A DNA stretch of 64,000 bases from positions 62,001-126,000 of the forward strand of contig OY970326.1 in assembly GCA_963717155.1 (NCBI GenBank), given 5' to 3'. Source of the DNA: G963717155 sp963717155. GTDB lineage: Bacteria; Actinomycetota; Thermoleophilia; Gaiellales; JALYLC01. Under the pieces are notes generated by a model. The model ran no database searches and was not told the origin of the DNA. It was given only the letters and a program-made list of their open reading frames with translations. A program made the translations under genes and the position numbers. Positions 48,703-58,413 of this stretch are shown here, one piece after another. How positions within the stretch are numbered: position 1 is the stretch's first letter; each line of letters opens with the position of its first letter.

Positions 48703-49770
48703 GTGAGGGTCGGCGAGGTCGCAGAGCGCGCAGGACGACAGGGAAAGGACCCCACGGCGCGTCCGGCGCTCCTGCATGTCACGAACGGCGAGAGCGCCGG
48801 CAATACGCTGCGGCAGACCGCGCTCGGAGGAGCCGTGCTGCCCTGGCAAGACGCCCTGCACGAGGGGCCGGTGCCCGCGATACCGAGGCAGCAGCTCTTG
48901 CGGACGCGGGCGCGCTTCCTCGCGGAGTGCGGCTGGGGGCACCAGCAGGCGCTGCTCTCGTCGTTCGAGCGCCGAGACCAGCAGCTGCTCGATGCGCTGC
49001 GCGACGGCCTGCCGGTCGTGCTGTGGTTCGAGCACGACCTCTATGACCAGCTCCAGCTCCTCGACGTGCTCGCGCTCGCCCACGCCGAGGACGCCGAGCC
49101 CGAGCTGATCGTGATCGGCTCCTTCCCCGGCAAGCCATCCTTCGCCGGCCTCGGCGAGTTGACAGCGAGCGAGCTCGAGACGCTCTGGCCCTCCCGGCGC
49201 CCGGCGGAACCGGCGTCGCTCGAGGCGGCGACGACCACCTGGGCCGCCCTCCGCGCGCCGGAGCCGACGGCACTGGCCGAGCTCGCAGCGAGTGAGACCT
49301 CGGCGCTGCCGTTTCTCGCCCCGGCGCTCCGGCGGTTGCTCGCGGAGCTCCCCGCGCCGGGAGACGGGCTCTCGGGGACGGAGCGACGAGCGCTTCGCGC
49401 GGTCGCGTCGGGCGCGCACTCGCCTCCAGCGGCGTTCGTCGCGGCACAACGACTCGAGGATGCGCCCTTCCTCGGCGACGCCTGGTTCTACCGGGCTCTC
49501 TCAACGCTCGGGCAGGGAACGGCGAGGCTCGTCGAGACCGACGACGGTAGAGCGCTTCCCCCGCCTCCTCCGCTCAGCGACAGCCAGCTCTTCGCGCGAC
49601 TCCAGCTGCGATTGACAGCAGCCGGCGACGACGCGCTCCGCGGCGAGGCCGACCGGGTCGAGCTTCTGGGCATCGACCGCTGGGTCGGCGGCACTCACCT
49701 CACGTCAGAGAACGCCTGGCGCTGGGACCCGGCCGCGCTGCGACTCGTCCGACCGCCCTCGGACGCCTAG
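48703..49770 (+). CDS. DUF1835 domain protein with a MerR-like N-terminal tag
   Basis: 355 residues from GTG 48703. From about residue 22 it is a DUF1835 protein (LLHVTNGESAGNTLR, LPWQDALHEGPVP), with VLWFEHDLYDQLQLLDVLA as a second conserved block and a C-terminal RWVGGTHLTSENAWRWD. Residues 1-11 (MRVGEVAERAG) are what a MerR-family protein normally begins with, but the rest of the HTH is absent. The upstream promoter is of MerR type. This looks like a truncated regulator start fused to DUF1835. Function of DUF1835 is unknown. It overlaps the SMP-30 stop by 3 bp. Confidence 0.85.
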   Translation: MRVGEVAERAGRQGKDPTARPALLHVTNGESAGNTLRQTALGGAVLPWQDALHEGPVPAIPRQQLLRTRARFLAECGWGHQQALLSSFERRDQQLLDALRDGLPVVLWFEHDLYDQLQLLDVLALAHAEDAEPELIVIGSFPGKPSFAGLGELTASELETLWPSRRPAEPASLEAATTTWAALRAPEPTALAELAASETSALPFLAPALRRLLAELPAPGDGLSGTERRALRAVASGAHSPPAAFVAAQRLEDAPFLGDAWFYRALSTLGQGTARLVETDDGRALPPPPPLSDSQLFARLQLRLTAAGDDALRGEADRVELLGIDRWVGGTHLTSENAWRWDPAALRLVRPPSDA

Positions 49771-50640
49771 AGCTGGCCGGGGATGAGCGGCAGCCCGCCG
49801 CTCGCGTCGGTCTCGACGCTCCAGAACGTGCCGGTGCGCTGATCGGCGTGGATGTCCGCCGACCCCGTCGCCGTGACGTACAGCGTCGGGCCCGTCGAAG
49901 ATGCAGTTCGTCGCGTCCTGGCCGAGCGTGATCTCCTCGAGCACCTCGCCGTCTGGCGAGAGCACCGTCAGGCCCCTGGAGATCGTCGTGCACACGAAGA
50001 GCCGTCCGTCGGCGGCGAACGCCATGCCGTCGGGCACGTGCGCCGTCGCTCAGCTGGGCAGAAGACCGTCGCCTTGCCGTCCTCGAGGCGGCAGACGCGC
50101 GTGCGCCATCGACTCGGTCCAGTACATGCCGCCCCTGCGCGTCGAACGCGATGCCGTTCGGGTAGACGTTCGGCCGCTCGAGCAGCATCTCGCCGTCGCC
50201 CGAGGAGTCGAGGACGAACAGGCGCCCGGGCGAGCGCGGGTCGTAGCGGTCGTCCTGCTCGGTGCCCGAGTCGGTGAACCAGAGGCGACCGTCGGGACCG
50301 AAGGCGAGGTCGTTCGGGCCGGCGAGCCGTGGCCCGCGATGCTCGACGGCGAGCTGCTCGACGCGTGCCGTCCGCGTCGCACGCGCTGGATGCCCGGCAC
50401 GGCGCTGAGGTCGCCGCTGCCCGGGACGTTGCCGCCCTGCGTCAGGTAGATCGCGCCGTCGGAGCCGAGGATCGCGCCCCACGGCGAGCCGCCGGTGTCG
50501 GCGAAGGTGCTCATCGCGCCGTCGCTCCAGCGCAACAACTGGCCCGTGTTGCCGTCACAGAGGACGATCGGCGCCGTCGGGCATCACCACGGGGCCTTCC
50601 GGAAAACCCAGACCCGTCAGGCGAGCAACGTACCTTCCAC
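49767..50640 (-). pseudogene. SMP-30/gluconolactonase/LRE family protein, about eight frameshifts
   Basis: A nearly complete protein can be pieced together from three frames: GLGFPEGPVVMPDG, then GGSPWGAILGSDGAIYLTQGG, GPNDLAFGPDGRLWFTDSG, NVYPNGIAF, MYWTESMAHA, VPDGMAFAADGRLFV and LYVTATGSADIHADQRTGTF. These are the beta-propeller repeats with metal ligands of the SMP-30 family, which hydrolyses lactones. GTG 50640 is chosen for the AAAGGA 7 nt upstream. Each shift is explained by single-base additions (two sites need two additions or one loss). The pieces show no other decay, so artefact is likely. Confidence 0.78.
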
Positions 50641-50675
50641 GGCAGCGTCCTTTCGAGGCCTTGCGGCCAAAGAAT

Positions 50676-50693
50676 CGGTATGACAACATACCG
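50676..50693. promoter_or_regulatory. inverted repeat CGGTATG-N4-CATACCG, likely operator
   Basis: A perfect 7-bp dyad lies 35 bp upstream of the SMP-30 start and about 170 bp upstream of the divergent transporter gene. Its size and spacing suit a FadR/GntR dimer; the FCD regulator at 44967-45713 is the natural candidate. A second dyad CCCTCG-N3-CGAGGG is at 50743-50757. Confidence 0.6.
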
Positions 50694-50864
50694 CATTCGT
50701 TCCACACAGATCTAGCGTCATCACGTGGTGTTGCGTGAGCTTCCCTCGACGCGAGGGCAACTGCCAAGTCGCAAGTGCGGGCATATCCGTTTCGGTGTGA
50801 CCGTGTGAGAGAGTGGGCGTGCAGTTCGTCGGGAGATCGTTCGCTTCGAGCTCTGGAGGAGCAG

Positions 50865-52465
50865 GTGACGTACGAGCATCAGGACAGCCGGACCGTCGAC
50901 GAGCGGTTGAGCCGCCCGAATGTCGCGTGCGAGGCTCCTGCTGCAATACCGCTGCCGCGGCGGCGGTCGGGATCTCCCCCAGCACTCTTCGGTCAGGCGT
51001 CTGCGCTGGCTGCCACCACGCCCAAGAAGGGTGGACGCTGCGCCGCGGCTTCGTCGGCGGCGGCACCGCCGAGACGCTCAACCCGTTCCTCGGCGTGACG
51101 CCGATCGACGAGGGCCGCATCCAGAACCTGTACGACCCGCTCGTGCTCTCGAACGCCGACCTGTCGCGCAGCCCGGGCCTCGCGCTCGAGTGGAACGCGA
51201 ACAAGGACTCCACGGTCTACGAGGTCAAGCTCCGCCCGGGCGTCGAGTTCCACAACGGCAAGACGTTCGGCGCCGAGGACGTCATCTACTCGATCCAGCA
51301 GATGGCGAAGAAGGGCAGCGCCGGCGCTGCCGTTCGTCTCGAACATCAACCTCGGCGAGCATGAAGGCGATCAACAAGCTCACGGTGCAAGATCCCGCTG
51401 AAGACGCCCGACGCCGACCTCGAGGGCAACTTCGTCTACTACAACACGTGGATCGTCCCGGACGGGCAGACCGACTACAAGCACCCGATCGGCACCGGCG
51501 CCGTTCAAGTTCCAGTCGTTCACGCCGGGCCAGCAGAGCGTGTTCGTGAAGAACCCGAACTACTGGGTGACGGGCAAGCCGTACGTCGACTCGCTCAAGA
51601 TCGTCGCGATCTCGGACAACACGGCGCGCCTGAACGCGCTGCTCTCCGGCCAGATCGACATGATGGCGCAGCTGCCGACGGAGCAGGCGAAGGCGCATCA
51701 GGCGGCCGGCGACATGACGGTGCTGGTGGCCCCGTCGCCGCAGGCGATGATGTTCTACATGGACACGACGAAGGAGCCGTACACGGACAACCGCGGTCCG
51801 CCAGGCGGTCAGGCTCATCGTCGATCGCAAGGCCCTCGTCGTCGGGCGCGATCAACGGCTACGGCACGGTCGGCAACGACATCGTCGGCAAGGGCCTGCC
51901 GTTCTACGATGACGCGCTTCCGCAGCGCGAGCAGGACATCGACAAGGCGAAGTCGCTGCTCAAGGCCGCGGGCCAGGAGAAGCTGACGATCGAGCTCGAC
52001 ACGTCGGACATCTTCCCCGGCTTCGTCGAGGCGGCGACGCTGCTCAAGCAGCAGGCGAAGGCGGCCGGCGTCACGATCAACATCAAGCAGGTGCCGACGA
52101 ACTCGTACTACAACCCGTCGCTCCTGTACCTGAAGATGCCGTTCGCAGAGACGCAGTGGCCGGTCAACTCGCTGAAGTTCTTCTACCTGCAGGCGCTCGC
52201 GTCGGACGCGCCGTACAACGAGACGCACTGGCACTCGAAGTCGTGGAACGACCTGCTCAAGAAGGCGATCGCGGCGCCGACCAAGGCGAAGGCGCAGGCG
52301 TACTGGAACCAGGTGCAGAAGATCCAGTACGACCAGGGCGGCTACATCAACTGGACGAACGCCGACTGGGTCGACGGCCTCTCGAAGAAGGTGCAGGGAC
52401 TCAAGCCGAGCGCCGCGGGCGCCCTCGGCAACTACCGCTTCCTGGACGCATGGCTCTCGGGGTAG
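50865..52465 (+). pseudogene. ABC transporter substrate-binding protein, family 5 (peptide/nickel type), about ten frameshifts
   Basis: The protein is recovered by switching frames. A Tat-like N-terminus (RMSRARLLLQ) leads to an Ala-rich signal, then TPKKGG/TLRRGFVGGGTAETLNPF, YEVKLRPGVEFHNGKTFGAED, VKNPNYWVTGKPYVDSLKI, DNTARLNALLSGQID and IVDRKALV; from 51845 to the stop the frame is intact (KAKSLLKAAGQEK, SYYNPSLLYLK). Nearly every shift is +1; one near 51036 is -1 or +2. GGAGGA is at 50855-50860. The family binds oligopeptides or similar amides outside the cell. Confidence 0.82.
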
Positions 52466-52495
52466 CGACCTGACTTACGGGGTAGAGGTCTGACG

Positions 52496-53509
52496 TGAGC
52501 GTGCTCGCGGCGCCTCGCCCGAACGTCCGCGAGCGCTCGCCGGTGCTCCGCTTCGTCGCGCGTCGGACGCTGGGTGCGCTCGCGGGGATCTTCGCCGCCT
52601 CGGTGGTGATCTTCATCGGCACCCACGTCCTGCCCGGCAGCGCCGCGAGCGTGGTCCTCGGCCGCAACGGGAGCCCCGACGTCGTGCGGGCGCTCGACAA
52701 GCGGCTGCACCTGAACAAGCCCGTGGTGCAGCAGTACACGGACTGGCTGCGCGGCTTCGTGCACGGCGATCTCGGGGACTCGGCGGTCGGGCTGGCACAG
52801 GGCGAGAAGCACGCGCCGATCTGGCCGCTGATCTCGAATCCGGTCAAGAACTCGCTGATCCTGGCGGCGATCACCGCGCTCCTGATGATCCCGCTCTCGC
52901 TGGGCCTCGGCGTGCTCGCGGCGGTGTTCGCCGGGCGCTGGATCGACAACGTGATCTCGATCGGGTCGCTGGCCGCGATCGCGTTACCCGAGTTCGTGAT
53001 CGGGTCGCTGCTCGTCGGAGTGTTCTTCGTCGGGCTCGACGTCCTGCCGCCCGTCGCGATCGTGCCGCCGGGCAGCAATCCGCTGGACGACCCGACGAAG
53101 CTGGTGCTGCCGGTCGCGACCCTGCTGCTGGCGAGCCTCGCTGCCGGGATCCGGATGGTGCGCGCGGGCATGCTCGAGGCGCTGCAGACCGAGTACGTCC
53201 AGACGGCGCGCCTGAACGGTCTCGCCGAGGGCAAGGTGCTGTGGCGCTACGCGCTGCGGAACGCGCTCGCGCCCAGCCGTGCAGATCCTCGCGCAGAACC
53301 TGCAGTGGCTGATCGGCGGGATCATCATCACCGAGAGCGTCTTCGCCTACCCGGGCATCGGCTCGACCCTCGTCGTGGCCGTGGGGAACCGGGACGTCAC
53401 CGTCGTGCAGTCGGTCGCGATGCTGATCGCGATCGTCTACATCGTGATCAACCTGGTCGCCGATCTGATCGTGCTGCTGCTCGTCCCGAAGCTCCGCGAG
53501 CCGGCGTGA
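52496..53509 (+). pseudogene. ABC transporter permease, DppB/OppB type, one frameshift
   Basis: From GTG 52496 (or the adjacent GTG 52501) the frame runs to about 53275 and then shifts +1 (an extra C in CCCAGCCGTGC), continuing VQILAQNLQWLIGGIIITE to the stop at 53509. About 335 residues in total. RRTLGALAGIFAASVVIFIG, the EAA loop ALQTEYVQTARLNGLAEGKV and ESVFAYPGIGSTLV are typical of family-5 importers. The stop overlaps the next permease start (GTGA). Confidence 0.82.
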
Positions 53510-54358
53510 CCGGACGCCTCCGCTTCCTGCGCAGCCTCTCGGGCGCCGTCGGCGCGGGGATCGTGCTGTTCGTGCTCGCCGTCGCGCTGCTCGGCCCGTA
53601 CCTCGCGCCGCACGATCCGTCGGCTCCGGTCGGCGCGAACGAGGCCGCGCCGAGCAGCTCCATGCTCCTCGGCACCGACTTCCTCGGGCGCGACGTCCTG
53701 AGCCGCCTCATGTTCGGCGGGCGCTAGCGTGATCGGCCTGGCCGCGGCCGCGACGGTGCTGGCGTACCTGATCGGTCTGTCGATCGGCCTGATCGCGGGC
53801 TTCAGCCGGTCGCTGGTCGATCCGCTCCTGATGCGGTCGGTCGACGTGATGCTGGCGTTCCCGCCGCTGCTGTTCGTGCTGATCCTGATCACGGGCGCCG
53901 GAACCGGGCATCGGCGTCCTGATCATCGGGGTGGCCGCTGATCCAGGCTCCGAGCATCAGTCGCGTCGTGCGTACCGCGACCCAGGCGGTGGTCGTGCGC
54001 GGCTACGTCGAGGCTGCCGTCGCGCGCGGTGAGAGCTCGTTCGCCGTCGTCCGCCGGGAGGTCGTGCCGAACATCCTCGGACCTGTGCTCGTCGACCTCG
54101 GCCTGCGCTTCACGTACTCGATCCTGATCATCGCCTCGGTCAACTTCCTCGGCCTCGGCCTGCAGCCGCCGAGCTCCGACTGGGCGCTCATGATCAGCGA
54201 GAACCGGCAGTACATCTCGCTGAACCCCTGGGCGGTGCTGGCGCCTGCCGCGATGATCGCGCTGCTGACGATCGGCATCAACCTGATGGGCGACGCGATC
54301 GCCCGGAGCCTCGGCCGCTCGTACGTCCCGCGGACAGCCCGGGTGCGTCACGGAGTGA
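53506..54358 (+). pseudogene. ABC transporter permease, DppC/OppC type, about four frameshifts
   Basis: Begins at GTG 53506 with FLRSLSGAVGAGIVLFVLAVALL and LGTDFLGRDVLSRLMFGGR. An extra T then creates a TAG at 53725. SVIGLAAAATVLAYLIGLS resumes at +1, IGVLIIGVA follows near 53910 and LIQAPSISRVVRTATQAVV from 53938 (EAA region), then NFLGLGLQPPSSDWALM and GINLMGDAIARSLG. A further +1 near 54338 restores the TGA at 54356-54358, which overlaps the ATPase start. Conserved residues are intact between shifts. Confidence 0.8.
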
Positions 54359-56161
54359 GCGTCGCAGACCGAGCAGGACGTCGTACGCGTCGAGGGCCTG
54401 TCGCTCGGCCTCCGCACGGGAGATCGCGTCGTCGAGGACGTCAGCTTCACGGTGCGGCCCGGCGAGATCGTCGGTCTCGTCGGCGAGTCTGGCAGCGGCA
54501 AGACGACGACCGCGCTCGCGCTGCTCGGCTACACACGGCCCGGCGTCGTGATCCGCGCGCGGCACCGTCACGGTCGGCGGCGAGCCGATCCTGGGGCGGG
54601 ATCCGCGCGCGCTCCGCAGCCTGCGCGGCCGCGTGGTGTCGTACGTCCCGCAGGACCCGGGCGGCGCCCTGAACCCTGCGCTCCGGATCGGCGACTCGAT
54701 CATGGACGTCCTGCGCGCCCATCGCAGCGGCGTCGCGTCGGACGAGTCGGTGACCGCCGCGCTCGGCCGCGTGGAGCTCGGTGGCGATGCGGGCTTCGCC
54801 CGACGCTACCCCCACCAGCTCTCGGGCGGACAGCAGCAGCGCGTGGCGATCGCGATGGCGTGCGTGTGCGAGCCCCCGATCGCGGTGCTGGACGAGCCGA
54901 CGACGGGCCTCGACGTGCTGACCCAGGATCGCATCCTCGGCGAGCTCCTGCGACTCCGGGACGAGCAGGGGATGGCGATGGTGTACGTCTCGCACGATCT
55001 CGCCGTGGTCGCGCGGATGGCCGACCGGATCATCGTGATGTACGCGGGGCGGATCGTCGAGGACGCTCCCGCGAACGAGGTCATCCTGCGGGCCCGCCAC
55101 CCGTACACGCGCGCGCTCGTCGCCGCGATCCCGGACTTCCGCCGACCCCGCGCGCTGCGCGGCATCCCCGGCGTCACGGTCGGCGTCGGCGACTGGCCCG
55201 CAGGCTGCTCGTTCGCGGCGCGCTGCGCGTACGTCGAGCCGCGCTGCGAGGAGGCGATCCCGCCGCTCGACGACGTGGCGCCAGGCCACGCGGTGCGCTG
55301 CATCCGCTGCCACGAGATCGCCCCGGCGCCCGCGCCAGCGAGCGTCAGACGGGCTCGCGCGAGCGAGGCTCCGTTGCGACCGCTGCTCGAGGTCTCCGGG
55401 CTCGAGGCGCGCTACCGCAGCGGTCGCGCGGCCTGGCCCGCCGTGCGCGACGTCGTCGTTCACGATCGAGGCGGGCCGCTGCGTCGCGCTGGTCGGCGAG
55501 TCGGGCAGCGGCAAGACGACGATCGGTCGCTGCATCGCGGGACTGCACGAGCCCTCGGCGGGCCGGGTCGACTTCGACGGCCAGCCGCTGGCCGGCGCTG
55601 CACGTTCGCGACCGCTCGAGGTGCGCCGGCGGATCCAGATCGTGTTCCAGAACCCGTTCGAGTCGCTCAACCCGCGCCACCACGTCGCCGCGTCGATCGC
55701 GCGGCCGCTGCGCGTGCTGCGGCGTCTCTCGCGGCGCGACGCCGAGCAGGAGGTGGGGGCCCTGCTCGAGCGGGTGCGCCTGCCGAAGCGGCTCGGAGCC
55801 CGCTTCCCGATCGAGCTCTCCGGCGGCGAGCGCCAGCGCGTCGCGATCGCGCGCGCCCTCGCGGCGAAGCCCGACCTGCTGATCTGCGACGAGGTCACCT
55901 CCGCGCTCGACGTCTCGGTGCAGGCCGCCGTGCTGGAGCTGCTGCAGGAGCTGCAGGCGCGAGCTCGGGCTCAGCATGCTGTTCATCACCCACAACCTCG
56001 GCGTCGTGGCGTGCGTCGGCGACTCGGTGCTCGTGATGGACAAGGGGCTCCTGTGCGAGACGGGCGACGTGACGCAGGTGCTCGAGACCCCCGTGCACGA
56101 GTACACGAAGCGCCTCCTGAGCGCGGCCCCGACGATGCCCGACCCGGACCTCGTCGCATGA
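54355..56161 (+). pseudogene. fused oligopeptide ABC transporter ATPase (DppD-DppF type), about four frameshifts
   Basis: One reading unit encodes two ATPase halves of about 300 residues each. Half 1: Walker A GESGSGKTTTALALL, signature LSGGQQQRVAIAMAC, Walker B IAVLDEPTTGLD, and the CysXCys C-terminal GCSFAARCAYVEPRCEEA of oligopeptide ATPases. Half 2: GESGSGKTTIGRCIAG, LSGGERQRVAIARAL, LLICDEVTSALD. Shifts of +1 occur near 54367, 54560, 55455 and 55967. Fused DppDF proteins are known in actinobacteria. The stop overlaps the hydrolase start (ATGA). Confidence 0.85.
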
Positions 56162-57498
56162 GCCGGCGCATCGCGATCGTCGGCGGCACGGTCGTCGGCC
56201 CGCAGGCGTCGGCCGCCGCGGACGTTCTGGTCGAGGACGGCGTGATCCTGCAGGTCGGGCGCATCGAGCGCGAGGGCGCGGAGGTGCTCGACGCGAGCGG
56301 GTGCCTCGTCCTCCCCGGGGCGATCGACGTCCACACCCACGTCCTCGGGGGCGATCCGCGACGACACGCGCTCGGCGCTCGTCGGCGGGACGACGTCCGC
56401 GCTCGTGTTCGTGGACGCCGAGCCGGGCGAGCGCCCCGTGGAGGCCGCGCGCCGCGCGCTCGCCGACGAGATGCCCGACGCGTTGATCGACCTCGCCTTC
56501 CACGCGGTGATCTGGGAGCCGCAGAGCTACCGCAAGGGCGATCTCCGCGACGTCGCCGAGCTCGGGGTCGGCAGCGTGAAGCTCTGGCTCGCCTACCACG
56601 AGCTCGGGATCCAGGCCGACGACGACGTCGCGTTCCGCGTGATGCAGGAGGCGGCCGAGCTCGGCATCGTCGTGCTGGCCCACTGCGAGAACGGCCGCGT
56701 CATCGACGTGCTGACGCGCCAGCTGATCGAGCAGGGCGAGCTCGGCACCGAGTCGCTGCCGCGCAGCCGTCCGATCGCCCTCGAGGCCGAGTGCGTCCAC
56801 CGGTTCCTGGTGCTGGCCGAGCTCGCGGGCGCGACGCCCTACGTCGTGCACGTGAGCGGGCGGCGCGTCGCTCGACGAGATCGAGGTCGCACGGCGGCGG
56901 GGCATGACGGTGTTCGGCGAGGTCTGTCCGCATCACCTCCTGTTCGACGTGTCGGATCACGCCGGGCCCGATGCCGTGCGCTACGTCATGACGCCTCCGC
57001 TGCGCACCGCCGAGGACCGCGCGGCGCTCGCGGCCGGGCTCCGCGGCGGCGAGCTCGACACGCTCGCCTCCGACCACTGTCACCTGCGGCTCGACGAGAA
57101 GCTCGAGACGATCGGCGACTTCAGCACGATCCCCACCGGACTGCCCGGCATCGGCGCCCGTCTGCCGATCGGGTTCACGGCTGCCGCTGTCGGTCGAGCG
57201 GCTGGTCGAGGTCGCCTGTGCCGCGCCGGCGCGTATCTTCGGCCTCGCCGGGAAGGGCGTGGTCGCGCCCGGCGGCGACGCCGACCTCGTGGTCTGGGAT
57301 CCGTCCCGGCCTGCCCAGCTCAGCCTCGAGTCGATCGACGATGCGCTCGACTGGACGCCGTACGGCGGCATCGACGTGCCCGGGACGTTCCGCTACGTGC
57401 TCGCGCGGGGCGATCGCGTGGTCGAGGACGGCCGCTACGTCGACACCGGCCATCGCGGCGCGTACCTGCCGGCGGCACGCCCTGCGGTCGTACGCTGA
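56158..57498 (+). pseudogene. dihydropyrimidinase/allantoinase-family amidohydrolase, three frameshifts
   Basis: About 446 residues once three +1 shifts (near 56356, 56867 and 57180) are removed. Metal-site motifs: DVHTHV (HxH), GSVKLWLAYH (carbamylated Lys), VLAHCENG, TPYVVHVSG and LASDHC with the catalytic Asp; the C-terminal GVVAPGGDADLVVWDP is typical. It would hydrolyse a cyclic ureide or amide such as hydantoin, dihydropyrimidine or allantoin. It follows the transporter, so uptake and ring opening are linked. Confidence 0.85.
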
Positions 57499-57499
57499 G

Positions 57500-57841
57500 C
57501 TACGCCCCGACGGCGGCGAGGAAGTCGCGCAGCTCGGCGGCGCTCGCGGGCTCGATCTGCGGCGGCGCCGAGACGCCGCAGCTCGCGAGGGCCTCGGTGA
57601 GCCCGTCGCGGTTTCCCACGATCGCCAGGCGGTAGCCGTGCCGCTCGAACTCCTCGGCCTGCTCGGCGACCTGGGCGAGCAACGCGGCGGCGACCTCGTC
57701 GGGATAGTCGCTCGCGGGCATCTGGATGACGCCCCAGTCGGCCTCGCCCAGGACGGCCAGCGCGTCGAGCGCGTCGTCCGCGGAGTTGACGAGCTCGCTG
57801 GTGACCAGTGCGACGCGGAAGCCGCGGGCATCGCCCTCCAC
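57500..57841 (-). CDS. hypothetical protein
   Basis: I do not recognise this 113-residue protein. It begins at GTG 57841, directly after the TudS-like stop, and shows an alternating alpha/beta pattern (VALVTSELVNSADDALDAL, YRLAIVGNRDGLTEAL). There are no clear catalytic residues, signal or membrane helix. It is probably cotranslated with the TudS-like gene. It is convergent with the hydrolase, with one base between stops. Confidence 0.6.
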   Translation of the reverse strand: MEGDARGFRVALVTSELVNSADDALDALAVLGEADWGVIQMPASDYPDEVAAALLAQVAEQAEEFERHGYRLAIVGNRDGLTEALASCGVSAPPQIEPASAAELRDFLAAVGA

Positions 57842-58384
57842 TCACGCCTCCATGAGCGCGGCGAGCGCGGCCCGATCCGCGAGCGGATCGTGATCGGGCA
57901 GCTGATGGGAGATCCCCATCGCGCGGATCTCGGGCAGGCCGCGATCGGCCATCTCGGCCCGCAGCTCCTCGAGGAGGATCCCCTGGCCGGGCGCGAGCTC
58001 ATCCGCGCCGTCGGGCCACGTGGGCCGGCCGCCACGCTCGGGATCGGAGCTCGTGATGTGGACGCCCATCGACGGGCTCCCCTCGATGCCGACCACGATC
58101 ACCTCGTCGCCGCGGCGGACGTGCGTCTCGATCGCAGCGCAGACCGCCCGGGCGATGCCGCGGCAATGGCGGCGGTAGGCGGCCGTATCGAGCTGCTCCT
58201 TGACCGCCCAGAAGCGGTTCAGCCCGGTGAAGGTGAGCTCGGGACAGGGCATCTGCTCGATGCGCCAACCGCGCGAGCGGAGCTCGTCGACGAGCGGCGA
58301 GTAGATGCCGGGACAGCGCGCTCCGCCGTCGGTCTTGGCGTTCTGGTTGAGCAGGCAGTGGGCGACGAAGGCGACGCCGGTCAT
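57842..58384 (-). CDS. TudS-related putative desulfidase with altered cluster Cys
   Basis: 180 residues. Cys 10 (VAHCLLN), Cys 47 (MPCPEL) and GIEGSPSMGV (about 100-108) follow the layout of the TudS/CD3072-like family, in which three Cys hold an Fe-S cluster that removes sulfur from thiouracil-like compounds. In relatives the last motif is SPSCGV; here the Cys is Met 106. Cys 24 is an extra candidate ligand. Activity may be altered or lost. It is divergent from the SDR gene at 58414 with 29 bp between. Confidence 0.75.
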   Translation of the reverse strand: MTGVAFVAHCLLNQNAKTDGGARCPGIYSPLVDELRSRGWRIEQMPCPELTFTGLNRFWAVKEQLDTAAYRRHCRGIARAVCAAIETHVRRGDEVIVVGIEGSPSMGVHITSSDPERGGRPTWPDGADELAPGQGILLEELRAEMADRGLPEIRAMGISHQLPDHDPLADRAALAALMEA

Positions 58385-58413
58385 CGGGCGAGTATACGAG
58401 CGAGGGGGGCTCG

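Noticed and set aside
49767..57200. Programmed +1 frameshifting as an explanation for the frameshift swarm
   Set aside because: The sites share no slippery motif or stop-codon context, occur every 40-300 bp, and no bacterium is known to do this repeatedly in one gene.
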